Notes under the pieces: generated by a model
Databases searched by the model: none
The model's input: the letters and a program-made list of their open reading frames with translations, nothing else
Told to the model about the DNA's origin: nothing
Shown: positions 13,621 through 15,839 of the stretch, piece by piece
Layout of the letters: every line of letters begins with the position of its first letter
How positions within the stretch are numbered: the stretch's first letter is position 1
Translations under genes and position numbers: made by a program
Source: Oscillospiraceae bacterium
GTDB taxonomy: Bacteria; Bacillota; Clostridia; Oscillospirales; Oscillospiraceae
Direction of reading: 5' to 3'
Assembly (NCBI GenBank): GCA_016295615.1
Contig: JAEDKW010000017.1
Coordinates: 1-15,839, forward strand
DNA length: 15,839 nt

Positions 13621-13649
13621 TTTACGAAAGAGAAAAATTCGTGTAGAAT
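13621..13649 (+). promoter_or_regulatory. Probable promoter for the dnaD-like/dnaC-like operon
   Basis: TTTACG (13621-13626), a 17-base spacer and TAGAAT (13644-13649) fit a sigma-A promoter. Transcription would start about 25-30 bases before the GTG at 13682, leaving room for the AGGAGG at 13669-13674. This promoter is back to back with that of zapA in a 175-base intergenic region that contains nothing else I can name. Confidence 0.45.
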
Positions 13650-13681
13650 AAAAGCTGATTTGAAAGAAAGGAGGCGGCGTC

Positions 13682-14593
13682 GTGGCAGGAGTGGTTCTGC
13701 ACCTGACGGAAGAAGAGAATATCGTGCTGTCCGCGCCGGTTCTGCGCCGCCTGACCGGAACAAAAAACGCAGATGCGTGCCTGCTGTATCTGTGCCTGAA
13801 GCAGAACGGGGACGCGATGGACGAAGAAAAGCTGCGGGAATCGCTTTCGTGGGAGAAGCTGCGGTTTGACGCGGCGAAAGCCGCCCTTGCCCGGGCGGAG
13901 CTGATCCGGCTGCCTGAAAAGGAAGCGGGGAAGGAGGCGCCGCTTCCGGCGGAGCAGCCGCCGCAGTACACGCAGGAGGACGTTATGCGGCGCATGGAGG
14001 GCGACGAGGCGTTCGCGCAGCTGCTGCGCGAGGTGGAGCGGAGACTCGGTCCGCTTTCGACGGCAAGCCTCAAAATACTGCTGGAGCTCAATGAGTATCT
14101 GGGTCTTCCGTGTGACGTGATCTATCTTCTGGTGAACGACTGCATCGCCTGCAAGGAGGCGCGTTTCGGCGCCGGACGGCGCCCCACGATGCGCGAGATC
14201 GAGAAGGAAGGCTACGCCTGGGCGCGCAGGGAGCTGTTTTCCGTGCAGGCGGTGGACGAATATCTGAAAAAGGAGCAGCGCCGGCGCAGGCTGTATCCGG
14301 ACTATATGGCGGCGCTGCAGATGCCGGCACGCACACCCTCGCCGGGCGAGGAAAAGTACATCAAAAGCTGGCTGGAAATGGGCTTTCCGCCCGAAACGGT
14401 CGCGATCGCCTATGACAAGACCGTGCTCAAGTGTCACGAGTTCAAGTGGCCGTATTGCAACGGGATATTGAAAAAGTGGCACGAAAAGAACCTGCACACG
14501 CCGCAGGAGGTTCAAAGCGAGACTGCCGCGACCGGACAGGCGGCGGAGAAAAAGATGCCGGGCAAAAATGCGTGGATGAAGCAATACCATTAA
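13682..14593 (+). CDS. DnaD-domain primosomal protein
   Basis: The 303-residue protein has an N-terminal winged-helix-like region (about 20-78). A proline-rich linker and a helical middle part follow (about 98-200). At 221-273 lies a DnaD/DnaB_2-type domain with the hallmark pattern YIKSWLEMGF ... YCNGILKKWHEKNLHT. Proteins of this type act with DnaA, DnaB and DnaI in loading the replicative helicase in Firmicutes. The start is a GTG with a strong AGGAGG seven bases upstream. It is followed after 17 bases by a DnaC/DnaI-like loader gene, a pairing that supports a replication-initiation role. It could be the chromosomal DnaD or DnaB equivalent; I cannot tell which, so I give no symbol. Confidence 0.9.
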   Translation: MAGVVLHLTEEENIVLSAPVLRRLTGTKNADACLLYLCLKQNGDAMDEEKLRESLSWEKLRFDAAKAALARAELIRLPEKEAGKEAPLPAEQPPQYTQEDVMRRMEGDEAFAQLLREVERRLGPLSTASLKILLELNEYLGLPCDVIYLLVNDCIACKEARFGAGRRPTMREIEKEGYAWARRELFSVQAVDEYLKKEQRRRRLYPDYMAALQMPARTPSPGEEKYIKSWLEMGFPPETVAIAYDKTVLKCHEFKWPYCNGILKKWHEKNLHTPQEVQSETAATGQAAEKKMPGKNAWMKQYH

Positions 14594-14610
14594 GAAGGGG
14601 GGAAAACACG

Positions 14611-15603
14611 ATGTCTTACGACGGCAGGATCCTGCGCCGGGCGCTGGCGCGCTTTGACGAGGACAGGCAGCGCAGGGAGGAGAACTTCCGGGAGCGGGAG
14701 CGCGCGGTGTACCGGAAGGAGCCGCGGATCGAGCAGATCAATATCGAGCTTTCCCACACGATGGCGAAGATCATCGCCTCCGGTCTCAAGCGCGGCACGG
14801 ATCCGCGCCCGGCGATCCATGCGCTGCAGGAGGAGAACCTCCGGCTGCAGGCGGAGCGCGCGGGGCTTTTGCAGGACATGGGGTATCCCGCCGATTATCT
14901 GGAGCAGAAGCCCAACTGCAGCAGGTGCAATGACACCGGCTTTGACGGCAGCGAGATGTGCTCGTGTCTGCGCGGGTATTATGTGCGCGCGCAGAACGAG
15001 GAGCTGTCGCAGCTGCTCGACCTCGGCACGCAGAGCTTTGAGACCTTCAATTTTGACTATTACTCCCCGCTTCCCGATTTTGAACAGGGGATCTCGCCGC
15101 GCATGAACATGGAGAAGGTCTATGATGTGTGTCAGGACTATGCGCATGAATTCTCGCCGCGAAGCGGCAGTCTGCTGCTCTCGGGCGACACGGGGCTTGG
15201 CAAGACGTTTTTATCGGCAAGCATTGCGCGCGTGGTGAGCGAGAGCGGGCACAGCGTGGTCTACGACACGGCAAATCATATCTTTTCCCTCTTTGAGGCG
15301 CAGAAGTTTCGCCGCGAGAGCGGGGAAGAAAACGCGAACGACGCCGTGGACCGCTATCTCAGGTGCGACCTTCTCATCATCGACGACCTCGGCACGGAGA
15401 TGACGACGAGCTTTGTGCAAAGCGCGATCTATCAGATCGTCAACACCCGGCTGATGACGGGGAAGAAAACCGTCATTTCCACGAATCTGAGCCCGGACGA
15501 GATCGGCAGGCGGTACGGCGCCGCGGTGCGCTCGCGCATCGAGGGGGAATACCGCGTTTTGCCGTTCTTTGGTGATGATATCCGGAAACGGAGGAAAGAA
15601 TAA
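14611..15603 (+). CDS. DnaC/DnaI-type helicase loader ATPase
   Basis: The 330-residue AAA+ protein has an arginine- and glutamate-rich helical N-terminal part (1-98) and a four-cysteine putative zinc knuckle (C103, C106, C117, C119). An ATPase domain follows with Walker A GDTGLGKT (192-199), Walker B LLIIDD (254-259), sensor 1 STN (290-292) and an arginine-finger region RYGAAVRSRI (301-310). DnaI/DnaC proteins hold the replicative helicase open and deliver it to origin DNA. The GAAGGGGGG site fits the ATG at 14611. The same frame is open back to 14431, but that part overlaps the dnaD-like gene. An IstB-type transposition ATPase is the main alternative, but the zinc knuckle and the dnaD-like neighbour argue against it. 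Confidence 0.92.
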   Translation: MSYDGRILRRALARFDEDRQRREENFRERERAVYRKEPRIEQINIELSHTMAKIIASGLKRGTDPRPAIHALQEENLRLQAERAGLLQDMGYPADYLEQKPNCSRCNDTGFDGSEMCSCLRGYYVRAQNEELSQLLDLGTQSFETFNFDYYSPLPDFEQGISPRMNMEKVYDVCQDYAHEFSPRSGSLLLSGDTGLGKTFLSASIARVVSESGHSVVYDTANHIFSLFEAQKFRRESGEENANDAVDRYLRCDLLIIDDLGTEMTTSFVQSAIYQIVNTRLMTGKKTVISTNLSPDEIGRRYGAAVRSRIEGEYRVLPFFGDDIRKRRKE

Positions 15604-15757
15604 AGGCAGAAGATGCCGGGGCGCTGCGCAAAACGGGAGCATCCGGCGCATTTCGGCCGGCTTCAAAAGGCGCAGACGGAAGCGGAGCAAGCCGCAAAGG
15701 GCGCGTTGCCGCCGATAAACCATAAAAATCCGGGTGGGGATGAGAATGCTTGAAATC
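15604..15757. other. Intergenic stretch after the helicase-loader gene
   Basis: No clear terminator follows the loader gene. A GATGC/GCATC pairing (15612-15616 with 15639-15643) encloses a 22-base loop and has no T-run. A 46-codon open frame (15613-15753) begins nine bases after the loader's stop with only a weak ribosome site. Its translation (starting MPGRCAKREHPAHFGRL) resembles nothing I know, so I do not call it a gene. Confidence 0.4.
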
Positions 15758-15786
15758 TTTGCAGTAAAGTGCTGTCACAATACAAT
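15758..15786 (+). promoter_or_regulatory. Possible promoter for the gene starting at 15816
   Basis: TTTGCA (15758-15763), a 17-base spacer and TACAAT (15781-15786) resemble a sigma-A promoter (4 of 6 and 5 of 6). The predicted start of transcription falls near 15793, only about 23 bases before the next ATG. The surrounding DNA becomes AT-rich compared with the coding regions. Confidence 0.4.
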
Positions 15787-15815
15787 CAAACAGGAGGGAA
15801 AGGAGGCGGTGGAGC

Positions 15816-15839
15816 ATGGATAAACGAAAACGCACGCGG
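15816..15839 (+). CDS. Start of an unidentified gene (partial)
   Basis: The last 24 bases read ATG-GAT-AAA-CGA-AAA-CGC-ACG-CGG (M-D-K-R-K-R-T-R) in an open frame. A strong AGGAGG at 15801-15806 lies nine bases upstream, with a second GGAGG just before it and a possible promoter at 15758-15786. The basic first residues give no hint of function. Confidence 0.5.

Noticed and set aside
14431..14610. N-terminal extension of the DnaC/DnaI-like protein by 60 residues
   Set aside because: It overlaps the conserved C-terminal domain of the dnaD-like gene in another frame. The ATG at 14611 has a good ribosome site.
15612..15643. Hairpin after the helicase-loader gene as a terminator
   Set aside because: The stem is only five pairs, the loop is about 22 bases, and no T-run follows.

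Overview
This window looks like an origin-proximal housekeeping segment from a fairly GC-rich low-GC-phylum (Firmicutes) anaerobe. The Oscillospirales/Ruminococcaceae are my best guess. The guess rests on the gene set (ZapA, a DnaD-domain protein paired with a DnaI/DnaC-like loader, soj/spo0J-type ParA/ParB, MreC/MreD/PBP2) and on AGGAG-type ribosome sites before most genes. It is an inference; there is no rRNA gene here. I see no phage, insertion sequence, CRISPR, tRNA or rRNA. No gap between genes exceeds about 215 bases.

Layout. Almost everything is on the minus strand, so that strand reads from high to low coordinates. (1) zapA and a U32-family gene (13506 to 11076), starting from an intergenic region that is divergent with the dnaD-like gene. 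(2) A cell-envelope run: maf, mreC, mreD, mrdA (PBP2), then a cytoplasmic family-13 glycoside hydrolase (10992 to 5059), closed by an intrinsic terminator at 5008-5047. (3) The partition locus: parA (TTG start at 4850), parB, and a small membrane-anchored coiled-coil protein overlapping parB by 4 bases. (4) serS, mscL and rsmG, ending with the first nine codons of what looks like another ParA/MinD-type ATPase at the window edge. On the plus strand, from 13682, lie the dnaD-like gene, a dnaC/dnaI-like helicase loader, and the first codons of another gene at 15816.

Three parS sites are visible. Two are perfect 16-mers (2606-2621 and 5024-5039). One differs from the consensus by one base (4987-5002). 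ParB carries the family's nucleotide-binding motifs and its HTH, so this should be a working ParABS system, and the window is probably close to oriC. The most distinctive feature is that the 5024-5039 parS is the core of a perfect 32-base palindrome followed on the minus strand by seven T. The same DNA therefore looks like both a ParB loading site and the terminator between the envelope operon and the par operon.

Other points of interest are the uncharacterised membrane protein coupled to parB and abutting a parS, a seryl-tRNA synthetase with non-standard motif 2 and 3 sequences, the absence of mreB beside mreC, and a glycosidase sitting last in the envelope operon. Otherwise the region is conserved core genome, and I do not see a defence or mobile system in it.
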